In this document: positions 63,562-64,000 of the stretch, piece after piece
How the letters are laid out: each line of letters starts with the position of its first letter
How positions within the stretch are numbered: the first letter of the stretch is position 1
Assembly: GCF_046127645.1 (NCBI RefSeq)
Contig: NZ_CP175919.1
DNA: 64,000 nt
Direction: 5' to 3' (one strand)
Source of the DNA: Clostridium_F caseinilyticum
GTDB lineage: Bacteria; Bacillota; Clostridia; Clostridiales; Clostridiaceae
Made by a program: the position numbers and the translations under genes
The notes under the pieces: generated by a model
Told to the model about the DNA's origin: nothing
The model's database searches: none
What the model saw: the letters and a program-made list of their open reading frames with translations, nothing else

Positions 63562-64000
63562 TTGAAAAACAAGAAAAGTTTAATTTGTTTTGCTTTTATT
63601 ATAATTATAGTAGTGTTGTTTAATGGATGTAGAAAAAATGATAATATGTATAATACTAATAAAAATAAAGAGCAATCCCAAAAACAAGATAATAATGTTA
63701 AGATTACTGACGTAAGAACTTTTACTAAGGAACCACTTATATATAATAATAAATCCATCCCTGTGCTTATGTATCATTCTATTGATTATGAAGAAGGAAA
63801 TGAGCTAAGAGTGCCAAAAGAACAATTTAAAGAGCAAATGAAGTATTTAAAAGATAATGGATATACTACATTAACATTAGATGAATTATACAATTTTTTA
63901 GAAAAAGACAAACCTGTTCCAGAGAAATCCATAGTTATAACATTAGATGATGGATATGTGGATAACTATACTAATGCATATCCAATATTAAAAGAGTTAG
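63562..64000 (+). CDS. Polysaccharide deacetylase lipoprotein (3' end outside window)
   Basis: Partial, 146 codons. TTG start at 63562 with AAGGTGAG 3-4 nt upstream. N-terminal KNKKSLICFAFIIIIVVLFNGC is a lipoprotein signal with a lipobox ending at Cys23, then an Asn/Lys/Gln-rich linker (about 24-55). The NodB domain begins at IPVLMYHSI and reaches the metal motif ITLDDGYVDNYTNAYPILKE, with the Asp pair of carbohydrate esterase family 4. It likely de-N-acetylates peptidoglycan or another cell-wall glycan at the membrane surface. The rest, including the H-x3-H motif, lies beyond the window. Confidence 0.92.
   Translation, partial: MKNKKSLICFAFIIIIVVLFNGCRKNDNMYNTNKNKEQSQKQDNNVKITDVRTFTKEPLIYNNKSIPVLMYHSIDYEEGNELRVPKEQFKEQMKYLKDNGYTTLTLDELYNFLEKDKPVPEKSIVITLDDGYVDNYTNAYPILKEL

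Overview
The window is low-GC Firmicute DNA and most likely comes from a Clostridium of the C. botulinum group I / C. sporogenes kind. The reasons are the 16S sequence as I remember that group, the protein sequences (RecR, SfsA, ArcA), the heavy A/T codon bias, the frequent TTG/GTG starts with strong AGGAGG sites, and sporulation genes (bofA, csfB/gin, ricT, abrB with Spo0A boxes). The species call is inference; no search was run.

Left flank (1-10.2 kb): the 3' part of dnaX, then ybaB, recR, a DUF2508 (YaaL) gene and bofA. These are followed by sfsA, a Nudix hydrolase, a TIM-barrel protein, an inverted-repeat element, an EFR1-type flavodoxin/ferredoxin with a small Cys-rich ORF, tcdA, an MFS transporter and a double-GNAT protein.

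Centre (10.2-45.15 kb): five complete, co-oriented 16S-23S-5S operons. Lys tRNA follows copies 1 and 2, Phe tRNA follows copies 3 and 4, and copy 5 has none. Cargo sits between copies: a uracil-DNA glycosylase-like gene; an ECF sigma/anti-sigma pair with an IS1182-type element inserted in its terminator; about 1.6 kb of AT-rich DNA with orphan terminators; and a parvulin-type prolyl isomerase. A decayed 23S fragment lies behind copy 1. The array sits exactly where B. subtilis has its single rrnA operon, between bofA and csfB, so an ancestral rrn slot seems to have been amplified here.

Right flank (45.3-64 kb): a broken sodium symporter gene, a SIR2 deacylase, tRNA-Cys, an LD-carboxypeptidase/CorA pair, a small membrane protein and an M20 peptidase-like protein that has lost metal ligands. 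Next comes the conserved csfB-yaaO-tmk-darA-holB-ricT-(HMA-like, ferredoxin)-trmN6-rsmI-abrB block, with an NlpC/P60 cell-wall hydrolase before abrB. The window ends with a DUF1836 regulator, arcA, ispF, a small basic protein and the start of a polysaccharide deacetylase lipoprotein. Three clusters of DnaA-box-like 9-mers lie in intergenic DNA at about 3.3-3.4, 59.9 and 63.2-63.5 kb.

I see no CRISPR array, prophage or recognisable defence system. The least explained signals are two adjacent genes whose Shine-Dalgarno and start codon are separated by a hairpin, the organisation of the rrn array (mosaic copies, nested palindromes at the -35, probable tandem promoters), and the IS that duplicated a whole terminator palindrome.
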